DNA of 64,000 nt, taken from assembly GCF_004341395.1 (NCBI RefSeq), contig NZ_SLXT01000012.1:1-64000 (forward strand). The letters are read 5' to 3'. Shown piece by piece: positions 55,338-63,155 of the stretch; position 1 is the first letter of the stretch; every line of letters begins with the position of its first letter. This stretch comes from Heliophilum fasciatum (GTDB taxonomy: Bacteria > Bacillota > Desulfitobacteriia > Heliobacteriales > Heliobacteriaceae). A program made the position numbers and the translations under genes. The notes beneath the pieces were generated by a model. The model ran no database searches. It was not told the DNA's origin and worked only from the letters and a program-made list of their open reading frames with translations.

Positions 55338-55962
55338 TGATCATCCGATTGTGCGCCAAGGATTGCGCAAGATCTTAGAATTAGAGCTACGTTTCGAAGT
55401 GATTGACGAAGTGGGTGACGGGCAAAGCGCCATCCGCCAGAGCCGTAGCTTGCAGCCGGACGTAATTTTAATGGATATTAACATGCCCGGGGCCAGTGGT
55501 ATCGAAGCATGCCAAGTAATCAAACGAGAACATCCGCAGATCGGCATCATCATTCTCACCGCCCATGACGACGAGGGCGATATCCTGCGGGCCGTGGAAG
55601 CGAAGGTCGATGGCTTTTTGCTGAAAGATGTCGATCCGGACCGTTTGAGCAGTGCGATTCTTTGTGTGGCTCAGGGCGGTTCCGTCCTCGATCCGGATAT
55701 TATCAACAAAGCTGCCGGTTACGGCCGCCAGCGTCATGGACATGGACAGGACCACCGTGGTGACGATTTGACGGAACGGGAAAAGGACGTGCTTTCCCTG
55801 ATCGGCCGCGGTGCGTCCAACCAAGCGATTGCGCAGACACTTTTCATCAGCGAAAAAACAGTAAAAAATCACATCACCAGTATCTTTCGCAAAATCCAAG
55901 TCAAAGACCGTACGCAAGCAGCGCTTTTTGCAATCAAACATCGCTTTGTCGACATTCAGTGA
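55300..55962 (+). CDS. degU: DegU-like response regulator (NarL/FixJ family)
   Basis: 220 residues. A receiver domain with the phospho-acceptor region VILMDINMPGASGIEA, the switch residue stretch IIILTAHDDEGDI and the Lys in GFLLKDVDPDRL precedes a LuxR-type helix-turn-helix (LTEREKDVLSLIGRGASNQA, ISEKTVKNHITSIFRK). It partners DegS. ATG 55300 has GGAGGTGG upstream, inside degS. A strong terminator follows. Confidence 0.94.
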   Translation: MKQSGTVRILIADDHPIVRQGLRKILELELRFEVIDEVGDGQSAIRQSRSLQPDVILMDINMPGASGIEACQVIKREHPQIGIIILTAHDDEGDILRAVEAKVDGFLLKDVDPDRLSSAILCVAQGGSVLDPDIINKAAGYGRQRHGHGQDHRGDDLTEREKDVLSLIGRGASNQAIAQTLFISEKTVKNHITSIFRKIQVKDRTQAALFAIKHRFVDIQ

Positions 55963-55991
55963 CAAAACAATTTCTTTTTTTACGAAGGAAG

Positions 55992-56046
55992 AAATCACCT
56001 TTTTGGCGAAACATCTACCATCCATTGCCAAAAGGGTGATTTTTTT
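55992..56046 (+). terminator. Rho-independent terminator after degU
   Basis: A 16-bp stem (55992-56007 with 56027-56042, one G-U pair) runs into T residues. It separates degSU from comFA and argues that comFA starts at 56072. Confidence 0.9.
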
Positions 56047-56071
56047 GCTTTGCTTACGAGGAGTGCTGTAC

Positions 56072-58402
56072 TTGGCCCGCGGCGGCCACAAGGAATGGCT
56101 CGGTATCACCCATGATCCTACGCTGGACAGCGCTGTGCTGGCCCACGAAGGCTACACCGAATTAAACGTAATCACGCCGATATTGCCCATCGGTATCCTT
56201 TTATATATCTGGAAAAAATTATGGCATGAAGACGCCGGCGGTTTTGACGGCCGATCGCGGTACTGGCTTACCGAAGGGCGCTGGCCAAGTCACGCAACGC
56301 AGGGGTGTAACGGGCAACCCAACCGTCAACGTAACCGTCAACCCAATCAGCAGAGAAGCTGGTGGACTGGTCCTCTGGATTGGGCAACGAAGCAATCGGC
56401 GTGGTGGAAGCAAAAAAGCCGCAGTTTTCTGGATGATCTGCAGGCATCATGGAATAACCGCCTGCCGGACCGGCGGGATGATCAACGGGATGATCACCGG
56501 CATGATCCAGCCATAAAACCGTGGCTAAGCCAAGTTATCGCCCTCTTACGCAAGGTTGATGCTCCCGCTGCCGGTGATCGGCAGCCCTATCCTGTACACA
56601 TCTACCGCATCAATCGCGAGCAAGGGGTACCCTTTACGGTGGAGCAAGCTCGGCAAGTAGCAATGGCAATGGAAGGCCGGTTGCTGTTTATGAATGAAGT
56701 AGAAAAAGCAGTAGCTGAATGTGTACAGGGTGCCCCATCCAATGGACTTCCCCTGGAAGATATTTTGCAGGTCTTAGCGTTGCTTGGCGTTATCCAAGTG
56801 TTTGCTTCGGTGGAGTTGAAGGCCCCGGGGCAGGGGCAGTGCATGCGCTGCGGTGAAACGGAAAACGTCTTGCTTAGTTCCTGTGTGCGTTGCGGCCGTA
56901 GCCACTGCATGGCCTGTGAAGCCTGTGCAGCTATGGGCGAAGCACGGCTGTGCCGTCCGCTGTACGGAATGGCCGGCGATGAGCAATGGCTGGAACGATG
57001 GGACCATGATGTGGAGCCACGGCTACGCCTGATTTGTCGGCCAAGCCGAACAGATAAGCAACGGGCGGCAGCGCCGGGATATTCGCCGAATGAACCACCG
57101 CCCGGTATGCACTGGCCCCAGTTGACCTTCAAGTTGACACCGGCCCAAGCAGCAGCCAGCCAGCGCGTCGAAGCGACGTTGATGCACCGAACCATGGCAA
57201 CACCAGGTGCCGTTGGCAGAGTCACAAGCGAAGCCACCCCCATCCATGACATCGCCGCCACCGATACGCGCGAGGAGCCCGGCAGCCCCCAGGGCGTTCT
57301 GGTCTGGGCCGCCTGTGGTGCTGGCAAAACCGAAGTTGTCTTTGGCAGCATCGCCCAAGTCCTGCGCGCCGGCGGACGGGTGCTTTTTGCCATTCCGCGC
57401 CGCGATGTGGTGCTGGAACTGGAGCCGCGCATTCAACAAGCCTTTCCCGGTGCCAGCGTCGGCGCACTTTACGGCGGAAGCTCAGAAAAATACATCCGGC
57501 GCCAGATCGTCATCGCCACCACGCACCAAGCGATTCGCTGTTTTCACAGCTTTGACTTGGTTGTTTTAGATGAAGCCGACGCCTTTCCCTACCAAGGCAG
57601 TGCGATGCTCCACCAAGCGGTCTTGCGTGCACGGAAACGACAAGGCCGTTCGGTCTATATGACGGCCACACCCGATATAGTATTAAAAGAAGCCGTTGCT
57701 GCCCGGCAATTGGCGCTGGTGACCATTCCCGCCCGCCATCATGGCCGACCGCTGCCCGAGCCGGAGATTTTACTGGAGAAGAAATGGAACTGGCAAAAGG
57801 ATCAATTGATTTTCCCCGAAAAACTCCTGCACTTTTTGCATCGCAGCGTGGAAGGCGACGTAGCGCAGGTCTTTCTTTTTGTTCCTTCCGTTTTTTTAGC
57901 GCAGCGCGTCGGGACATCCCTGCAAGTTGCGACCCGCTTACCTCCCTTTAACGATTTTAAAGGGATCTGGGTCGAGTACAGCCATTCCCGCGATCCGGAA
58001 CGAGAAAGCAAACGACAGCGGTTCAGCCGCCAGGCCTTTCCGATCTTTGTGACGACGGCGATCATGGAGCGCGGGATCACCGTTCCGCGAGCCAACGTCG
58101 TTGTTCTCTTTGCGGAAAATGAACGAATTTTCGATGAACGGGCATTGATCCAGATGGCAGGACGAGCCGGGCGCTCCAGCGAACGCCCCGACGGTACCGT
58201 ATGGTTTGTCGGCACTCGCAAGACATCGGCGATGCAAGAAGCATTAACCAGCATCCGCTGGCTTAATGAAGAGGCCCGAAAAAAAGGATTTTTGGCCTCC
58301 TCCATCACTCAGCAACCGGCAGAAACAACACAAAAGGAGGATAACGTATGGGCGCATGGGATAGTGGATGGACGATTGCCCGGTCTCCGCGAGCACTGGT
58401 AG
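56072..58402 (+). CDS. comFA: ComFA-like late-competence helicase with long N-terminal extension
   Basis: 776 residues from TTG 56072, which follows GAGGAG and the degU terminator. A zinc-finger segment at about 255-295 has CMRCGETENVLLSSCVRC and CEACAAMGEARLC. The DEAD-like helicase core follows: Walker A AACGAGKTE near 413, DEAD in VVLDEADAFPY near 500, and the C-terminal IQMAGRAGRSSERPDG near 693. ComFA drives uptake of single-stranded DNA through the competence channel. It is much longer than B. subtilis ComFA (463 residues); the first 250 residues are poorly conserved and Gln/Arg-rich. comFB is absent here. Confidence 0.88.
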   Translation: MARGGHKEWLGITHDPTLDSAVLAHEGYTELNVITPILPIGILLYIWKKLWHEDAGGFDGRSRYWLTEGRWPSHATQGCNGQPNRQRNRQPNQQRSWWTGPLDWATKQSAWWKQKSRSFLDDLQASWNNRLPDRRDDQRDDHRHDPAIKPWLSQVIALLRKVDAPAAGDRQPYPVHIYRINREQGVPFTVEQARQVAMAMEGRLLFMNEVEKAVAECVQGAPSNGLPLEDILQVLALLGVIQVFASVELKAPGQGQCMRCGETENVLLSSCVRCGRSHCMACEACAAMGEARLCRPLYGMAGDEQWLERWDHDVEPRLRLICRPSRTDKQRAAAPGYSPNEPPPGMHWPQLTFKLTPAQAAASQRVEATLMHRTMATPGAVGRVTSEATPIHDIAATDTREEPGSPQGVLVWAACGAGKTEVVFGSIAQVLRAGGRVLFAIPRRDVVLELEPRIQQAFPGASVGALYGGSSEKYIRRQIVIATTHQAIRCFHSFDLVVLDEADAFPYQGSAMLHQAVLRARKRQGRSVYMTATPDIVLKEAVAARQLALVTIPARHHGRPLPEPEILLEKKWNWQKDQLIFPEKLLHFLHRSVEGDVAQVFLFVPSVFLAQRVGTSLQVATRLPPFNDFKGIWVEYSHSRDPERESKRQRFSRQAFPIFVTTAIMERGITVPRANVVVLFAENERIFDERALIQMAGRAGRSSERPDGTVWFVGTRKTSAMQEALTSIRWLNEEARKKGFLASSITQQPAETTQKEDNVWAHGIVDGRLPGLREHW

Positions 58403-59376
58403 ATGTACAAAGTGTCAATCCCAAACGAGCAACCCCCATCTGGAAAACCGCCTGGGCGCAGGTGTTTCGTTCCGCGGCGGACACGGTCTTTCCGACGGCG
58501 CAGGAATGCTCCTTTTGCCAGCAGCCGCTCAACGGGGATACACGGACAGGCTTATGCCGGCACTGCCTGACCGATCTGGATCTGGAGCGCCAGGGGCTAA
58601 ACCAGTGCATGACATGCGGCAAATACATCGATGCGGAAGCAACCACCGTGCCTAACAATGCGCCCAATATCGCATCCAATGTAGCACCTAACAATGCACC
58701 CAATATCGCATCCAATGTAGCACCTAACAATGCACCCAATATCGCATCCAATGTTGCACCTAACAATGCACCCAACATCACACCTAACAATGCGTCCACC
58801 ACAGCGATCAACGGTAATGAATGCAGCGACTGTCTCCGCCAAAAGCCGCTCTTTGCGGCGGCCTGGAACATCGGTCCCTATCGCGGGCTCCTGCGCCAGA
58901 GTCTGCACGATCTGAAATACCAAGGACAACGGGCCAAAGCAGAACCGCTGGGCCGCTTGATGGCAACCATCTTATGGCGCAACGTACCGAATGCCACCTG
59001 GACCCAGCCGTGGGGCGACTGGCAACAAGCCCATTTGATCCCGATCCCCGTACATCCACAAAAATTACAAACGCGCAATTACAATCAAGCCCTCTTGCTG
59101 GCCCAAGCCATCAGCGCCGAGACGGGGCTGCTCGTCAATGATCGGCTGGGGCGGCGCAGCGACACCGAAGCGCAGGCCCATCTGACGCGGCAGCAACGTA
59201 TGGAAAACCTGCGTGGCCAATTCTACGTTCTTCCCGGCGCATCGGCGCCAACAGCGATTATCGTCGATGATATATACACAACCGGAGCGACCGTAGCCGA
59301 AGCCACCCGCGTTTTGCGGCAGGCCGGCTATGTACGTGTAGTGGTTCTTACGGCAGCGGCCGGTATCGGTTATTAA
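58348..59376 (+). CDS. comFC: ComFC/ComF phosphoribosyltransferase-like competence protein
   Basis: 342 residues, versus about 240 usually. Zinc-binding cysteines are in CSFCQQPL, CRHCLTDL, CMTCGKYI and CSDCLRQKPLF. The last two are separated by a 36-bp in-frame repeat (about residues 100-150). The phosphoribosyltransferase-like core has YNQALLLAQAISAETGL, the DLTRQQRMENLRGQF-like segment, and the PRPP loop AIIVDDIYTTGATVAEA. It is needed for DNA uptake with ComFA. ATG 58348 has AAAGGAGG and lies inside comFA, which it overlaps by 55 bp. Confidence 0.9.
   Translation: MGAWDSGWTIARSPRALVDVQSVNPKRATPIWKTAWAQVFRSAADTVFPTAQECSFCQQPLNGDTRTGLCRHCLTDLDLERQGLNQCMTCGKYIDAEATTVPNNAPNIASNVAPNNAPNIASNVAPNNAPNIASNVAPNNAPNITPNNASTTAINGNECSDCLRQKPLFAAAWNIGPYRGLLRQSLHDLKYQGQRAKAEPLGRLMATILWRNVPNATWTQPWGDWQQAHLIPIPVHPQKLQTRNYNQALLLAQAISAETGLLVNDRLGRRSDTEAQAHLTRQQRMENLRGQFYVLPGASAPTAIIVDDIYTTGATVAEATRVLRQAGYVRVVVLTAAAGIGY
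58651..58800 (+). repeat. 36-bp in-frame tandem repeat in comFC
   Basis: Three full 36-bp units (58651-58686, 58687-58722, 58723-58758) and partial ones follow, encoding a 12-residue PNNAPNIASNVA-type unit. The unit differs from the 36-bp array at 39391. Confidence 0.95.
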
Positions 59377-59449
59377 GCATCGTGAGCGCTATATGTGTTC
59401 ATGGCAAGACGTGATACGTCATAAAAGAGGAAAATACATCAGGAAGCTA

Positions 59450-59479
59450 TTGTTTCTACTTGAAAATTAGAGCTATAAT
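59450..59479 (+). promoter_or_regulatory. Promoter before the first YvyF-like gene
   Basis: TTGTTT (59450-59455) and a perfect TATAAT (59474-59479) are 18 bp apart. A transcription start near 59486 fits GTG 59517 as the first codon. Confidence 0.6.
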
Positions 59480-59516
59480 GAAAACAAATTATGCATCCAA
59501 AAAGGGGACATCAAAG

Positions 59517-59933
59517 GTGAGTTTGCGAAACTGTGTTCGCTGTGGCCGGCTCTATGCTCCGCAGCGCCAAGAAAAAATCTGCCCGATCTGCTTTCGTGAA
59601 GAAGAAAGTCGCTATGAAGATGTCGTCGAGTATCTGCGTGACCATCCCGGAGCTTCCCATGCGGAAGTTGCTCATGCAGTCGGCGTCGAGGAACAGACGA
59701 TCTATCGCTTTATCGAAGAAGGTCGCCTGGAAGTAGGCGGAGCAAGCTACGCACTCCACCGTTGCCAGCGTTGTGGTTGCACGCTCCAAGCCGGGCGTCA
59801 TTGTGCGGCTTGTCAAGAGGAGTTGGCCCGCGAACTGCGTGGTGCCGTGCAAGCATTGAGCCTTAGGACGGAAAATCGCATCGCCACCGAAGATACCAAG
59901 AACAAAGTCTTTTCCCGTAGTATCCGCAAATAA
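59517..59933 (+). CDS. yvyF: Flagellar operon protein, YvyF family (TIGR03826), copy 1
   Basis: About 138 residues. It has a CxxC...CxxC start (NCVRCGRLYAPQRQEKICPI), an HTH-like middle (GASHAEVAHAVGVEEQTIYR) and a second zinc ribbon (HRCQRCGCTLQAGRHCAACQ), the layout of TIGR03826. GTG 59517 aligns with the second copy's start and lies after the predicted promoter; longer in-frame ATGs lie in or before it. The role is unknown; it precedes flgM in Bacillota. The second copy at 60076 is clearly homologous. Confidence 0.85.
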   Translation: MSLRNCVRCGRLYAPQRQEKICPICFREEESRYEDVVEYLRDHPGASHAEVAHAVGVEEQTIYRFIEEGRLEVGGASYALHRCQRCGCTLQAGRHCAACQEELARELRGAVQALSLRTENRIATEDTKNKVFSRSIRK

Positions 59934-59979
59934 ACAGCGACCTTACGCATGAAGGCCCCGAAACAGAACCGGTTCAATT

Positions 59980-60011
59980 TTGCCCCTCCTGCACAGAGGG
60001 GTTGTTTTTTC
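59980..60011 (+). terminator. Probable terminator between the two YvyF copies
   Basis: CCCCTC (59983-59988) and GAGGGG (59996-60001) form a short stem followed by TTGTTTTTTC. Confidence 0.65.
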
Positions 60012-60075
60012 TTCAAGAAATCGGAGCCATCTATGGGAATCAAATATTCGACAATTGGGAACGTGAGGCGTCAAC

Positions 60076-60507
60076 ATGAAAAACTGTATTCGCTGTGGCC
60101 GGCTATACATCCCGAAAGACAGAGAAAAACACTGCCCCATTTGCATCCGTGAATTAGAAAGCCACTATGACGATGTGCGCGAATATTTGCGTGATTTTCC
60201 GGGGGCATCGCTCGACGAAGTTTCCGCGGCCACCGGTGTGGATGAAGCCACGATTGCTCGCTTTATCGATGAAGGCCGGATCGAAATCCTGAGCTATCAA
60301 TCGAAATCCGGTAAGCGATGCCAGCGTTGTGATATCCCGATTAAAGCCGGCCGGTATTGCAGCAGATGCCAGGAAGAACTGGCGCAGGAACTGCGTGGTG
60401 CGGCTAAATCCCTAAGTCTTGCCGAAGCTCTTCGACCGAACAGTGGGGCTAAAAGTCATGCAAATAAGAACAAGGTCTTTTCAAACGATCTTAACAAAAG
60501 AAAGTAA
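60076..60507 (+). CDS. Flagellar operon protein, YvyF family (TIGR03826), copy 2
   Basis: 143 residues. The same plan as copy 1: NCIRCGRLYIPKDREKHCPI, HTH-like GASLDEVSAATGVDEATIAR and zinc ribbon KRCQRCDIPIKAGRYCSRCQ, with the shared tail AQELRGAAKSLSLAEA. About half of the residues are identical by eye, so the duplication is not recent. It is the copy next to flgM. ATG 60076 has GTGAGG upstream. Confidence 0.87.
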   Translation: MKNCIRCGRLYIPKDREKHCPICIRELESHYDDVREYLRDFPGASLDEVSAATGVDEATIARFIDEGRIEILSYQSKSGKRCQRCDIPIKAGRYCSRCQEELAQELRGAAKSLSLAEALRPNSGAKSHANKNKVFSNDLNKRK

Positions 60508-60575
60508 TTATTGGCCGAAAGTAATCATCAAAAGAAAAATTTTCTTTGCCCGCCCGAACCGAGGAGCTATTTCGC

Positions 60576-60603
60576 TAAAGTTTTGGCGTGCTGTTCACGA
60601 TAA
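60576..60603 (+). promoter_or_regulatory. Sigma-28 (SigD/FliA)-type promoter of flgM
   Basis: TAAAGTTT (60576-60583) and CACGATAA (60596-60603) are 12 bp apart. The flagellar sigma consensus is TAAAGTTT, 11 bp, GCCGATAA, so one arm is perfect and the other matches six of eight. It lies about 57 bp before the flgM start. Confidence 0.7.
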
Positions 60604-60659
60604 TGATCGAAAGAGCTCATAAACTCCAAAGGTAAGGGAAGGCAAAGGAGTTGAACACG

Positions 60660-60963
60660 ATGAGAATTCCAGCCGGGATCAGTCAGTTATTGCAAATTTA
60701 CTCCACTGACCGTACCAATAAACCCAAAGATGCACCCCCCCCTGTCGACATCAGGGGCATCGAAGCGCGACTCCTTTGCAGTTTCCGATGAGGCGCGAGA
60801 GTTACACCAAGCGCTCCGGGCGGTGCATCAATCGCCCGATCCGCGCATGGAGCGCATCGCAGCGTTACGAGAAAAGATTGCCAATGGCACCTACCGGATT
60901 TCCGCCGAAGACATCGCTGACAAAATGATCGAGCACAACCTCGCCGACCGCAAAGAAATATGA
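60660..60963 (+). pseudogene. flgM: FlgM anti-sigma-28 factor, frameshifted at a poly-C tract
   Basis: ATG 60660 has AAAGGAG nine bases upstream and opens MRIPAGISQLLQIYSTDRTN, a plausible FlgM start. The frame then enters a C8 tract (60734-60741) and ends early. The C-terminal FlgM signature lies one frame over: SFAVSDEARELHQALRAV, RIAALREKIANGTYRISAED, IADKMIEHNL. One C fewer restores a 101-residue protein. FlgM binds and inhibits sigma-28 until the hook is finished. Options are reversible phase variation, a fixed mutation or a sequencing error. If translation started at ATG 60730 in the C-terminal frame, 77 residues would remain, including the sigma-binding part. Confidence 0.85.
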
Positions 60964-60979
60964 AAAAAGGTGAGACGGG

Positions 60980-61528
60980 ATGCCGATGAGAACACAGGTC
61001 CCCTCAGCAACGTCCGATCTCGCGGACGCTACCTGGGAGGACCTTTTTGAGCGATTGAACCAATCGCTCAGTATGCATGCTGACCTGCTGCAGGCCATGG
61101 TGCACCTTGCCGAACTCCAAGAAAAAGCACTTTTTCGCGCCAGCTTGGAGGAGATCAAAAAGATCACCGCCGCCCAAGAAATCCTTGTGGCGCGGGCCGG
61201 TAAAGTGGAAGAACAGCGCCAACGATACACGGCCCATCTCGTACGGTTTCCGCGCTTTGCCGACTGTCAAACGCTCGCGCAGATCGTGGCCGTCGCACCG
61301 CCGGATAGAAAAACGGCATTGGAAACGTGCATGGGCCAATTGCAGCAACAAACCAAGATCCTAAGAGAAAAAACAGCACGCAATGAAGAAATGCTCCAGC
61401 AAACGCTGAAGTTTTTCCAGCATTTTATGAATACCATGTGCGCGGCCACCGAAGCACCGACAGCGGGCTACGGGCGTGGGGGAGATATGTCCGGTGAGCA
61501 GCGGGCATTTTTCAGCAAACGCATCTAA
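60980..61528 (+). CDS. flgN: FlgN-family flagellar chaperone
   Basis: 182 residues, nearly all helical. LFERLNQSLSMHADLLQAMV and LAELQEKALFRASLEEIKKI are typical of the FlgN antiparallel coil, with a long middle helix (AQEILVARAGKVEEQRQRYT). It would hold the hook-filament junction proteins FlgK and FlgL before export. AAAGGTGAG lies before the ATG. It follows flgM by 16 bp and precedes flgK by 50 bp, the standard order. Confidence 0.88.
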   Translation: MPMRTQVPSATSDLADATWEDLFERLNQSLSMHADLLQAMVHLAELQEKALFRASLEEIKKITAAQEILVARAGKVEEQRQRYTAHLVRFPRFADCQTLAQIVAVAPPDRKTALETCMGQLQQQTKILREKTARNEEMLQQTLKFFQHFMNTMCAATEAPTAGYGRGGDMSGEQRAFFSKRI

Positions 61529-61578
61529 CCGGCGATCGGATCGTCACCGCATGACCAAGTCAGCAAGGGGGAGCAGGC

Positions 61579-63090
61579 ATGGTATCGACGTTTTTTGGCT
61601 TGGAAATTGCCCGCCGCGGCGTATTGACCGGTAAAATGGGCTTAGATGTGACCAGCCACAACGTTGCCAATGCGAATACGGAAGGATACTCACGGCAAAC
61701 AGCCAACATCAGTGCGACGCCGTCCGTCTATGTACCGGGCATGAAACCGGCTTCCTGGCCCGGACAGATCGGCACCGGCGCGGAAGTGGCGGAGATCAAA
61801 CGCTATCGCGACGACTTTCTCGATCGCCAGTACCGGAACGAAAATGCCCGACTCGGCGAATGGCAAAGCCGTGCCGATACAACCCAGCGCATTCAGATGC
61901 TGCTCAATGAAACCGGTGAAACGGGCCTTTCCAAAGTGATCGACCAGTTCTGGGAGTCAATGCAGGATCTGACGGCCAACCCCAACCAATCCGGTGCCCG
62001 CAGTGTCGTGGTGCAGCGCGGGAAAGCCCTGGTCGAAACGTTCAACCACTTGGACCGTCAGCTCACGCAGTTACAAGATAGTATCAACGATGACATTATC
62101 GGTAAAGTTCGTGACATCAATAACTATGCCGATCAAATCGTTACCCTCAACGGCCAGATTATGCGCATTGAAGCCAAACAAGGTGAACATGCCAACGATC
62201 TGCGAGACAAACGGGATCTCTTGCTCGACAAGCTGTCGAAGATTGTGGGGATCGAAGTGACCGAAGATACAACCGGCATGATCAACGTGTCGATCGGTAA
62301 CTTTGACCTTGTGACTGCGCTGGAACGGGATAGTTTTATTTTGGATCCTGAGCCCATCAACTTGACGGACCCGTATAGCACGCTGAACATCCGCTGGGCC
62401 AGTTCCTCTGGTATTGTGGAAATTACCGGCGGTGAGCTTTATGGTTTACTGGAATCGCGGAACCCAACCGGCGTCGTCGTTGACACCCGCAATCGACTGA
62501 ATAACATGGTGAAGGTGTTTAGTGCGGAATTCAACCGCATTCATGAACAAGGTGTTACACTCGATCAGATCAACAAGGGGACGGCCAATGCGGCGTCGGG
62601 GATCAAATTTTTTGTTCAGACCAATAGTGCTGGGGCACTGATTGATCCCTTGGACATTGCCAATATCAAGATTAACCCCCTGCTGGATGATCCGGCGCAG
62701 ATTGCAGCCGGACGTCCAGAAACGTATGATCAGATCCCGGCCGCTACCACGACCTTTGAAGGTGACGGACGCAACGCTTTGAAACTCTCCCAGTTAAAAT
62801 ATGCGAAACTCGACTTTACTCCGGCTTCGACCATGGATGGCTTTTACAACACCTTAATCGGTGATCTGGGTGTTGCGGGGCAGCAGAATACGCGTATGAA
62901 GGATAATCAGACTACATTAACCAACACGATCAAAAATCAACGGAACTCCATATCTTCCGTATCGCTCGATGAAGAGATGACCAACATGATTCGCTTTCAG
63001 CAAGCCTTCAACGCGGCTTCGCGCATGGTGTCGGCGATGGATGAGATGCTGGACAAGTTGATCAACGGCATGGGTGTGGTTGGACGGTAA
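61579..63090 (+). CDS. flgK: Flagellar hook-associated protein 1
   Basis: 503 residues. The N-terminus has the flagellar rod/hook signature LEIARRGVLTGKMGLDVTSH, NVANANTEGYSRQ. The C-terminus closes with SVSLDEEMTNMIRFQQAFNA and a coil ending DKLINGMGVVGR. Both ends form the coiled coil that packs in the filament axis. FlgK joins hook to filament. ATG 61579 has GGGGGAGCAGG upstream. The middle domain is the usual variable part. Confidence 0.96.
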   Translation: MVSTFFGLEIARRGVLTGKMGLDVTSHNVANANTEGYSRQTANISATPSVYVPGMKPASWPGQIGTGAEVAEIKRYRDDFLDRQYRNENARLGEWQSRADTTQRIQMLLNETGETGLSKVIDQFWESMQDLTANPNQSGARSVVVQRGKALVETFNHLDRQLTQLQDSINDDIIGKVRDINNYADQIVTLNGQIMRIEAKQGEHANDLRDKRDLLLDKLSKIVGIEVTEDTTGMINVSIGNFDLVTALERDSFILDPEPINLTDPYSTLNIRWASSSGIVEITGGELYGLLESRNPTGVVVDTRNRLNNMVKVFSAEFNRIHEQGVTLDQINKGTANAASGIKFFVQTNSAGALIDPLDIANIKINPLLDDPAQIAAGRPETYDQIPAATTTFEGDGRNALKLSQLKYAKLDFTPASTMDGFYNTLIGDLGVAGQQNTRMKDNQTTLTNTIKNQRNSISSVSLDEEMTNMIRFQQAFNAASRMVSAMDEMLDKLINGMGVVGR

Positions 63091-63155
63091 CTGAATTTTC
63101 CCGAGTGAAGCAGCGCAGCCAAGGAGGAACATCATCTCGGAAAGGGGTGAAACCG

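Noticed and set aside
55928-56071. comFA start inside degU
   Set aside because: The reading frame would run through a strong terminator; TTG 56072 with GAGGAG is better.
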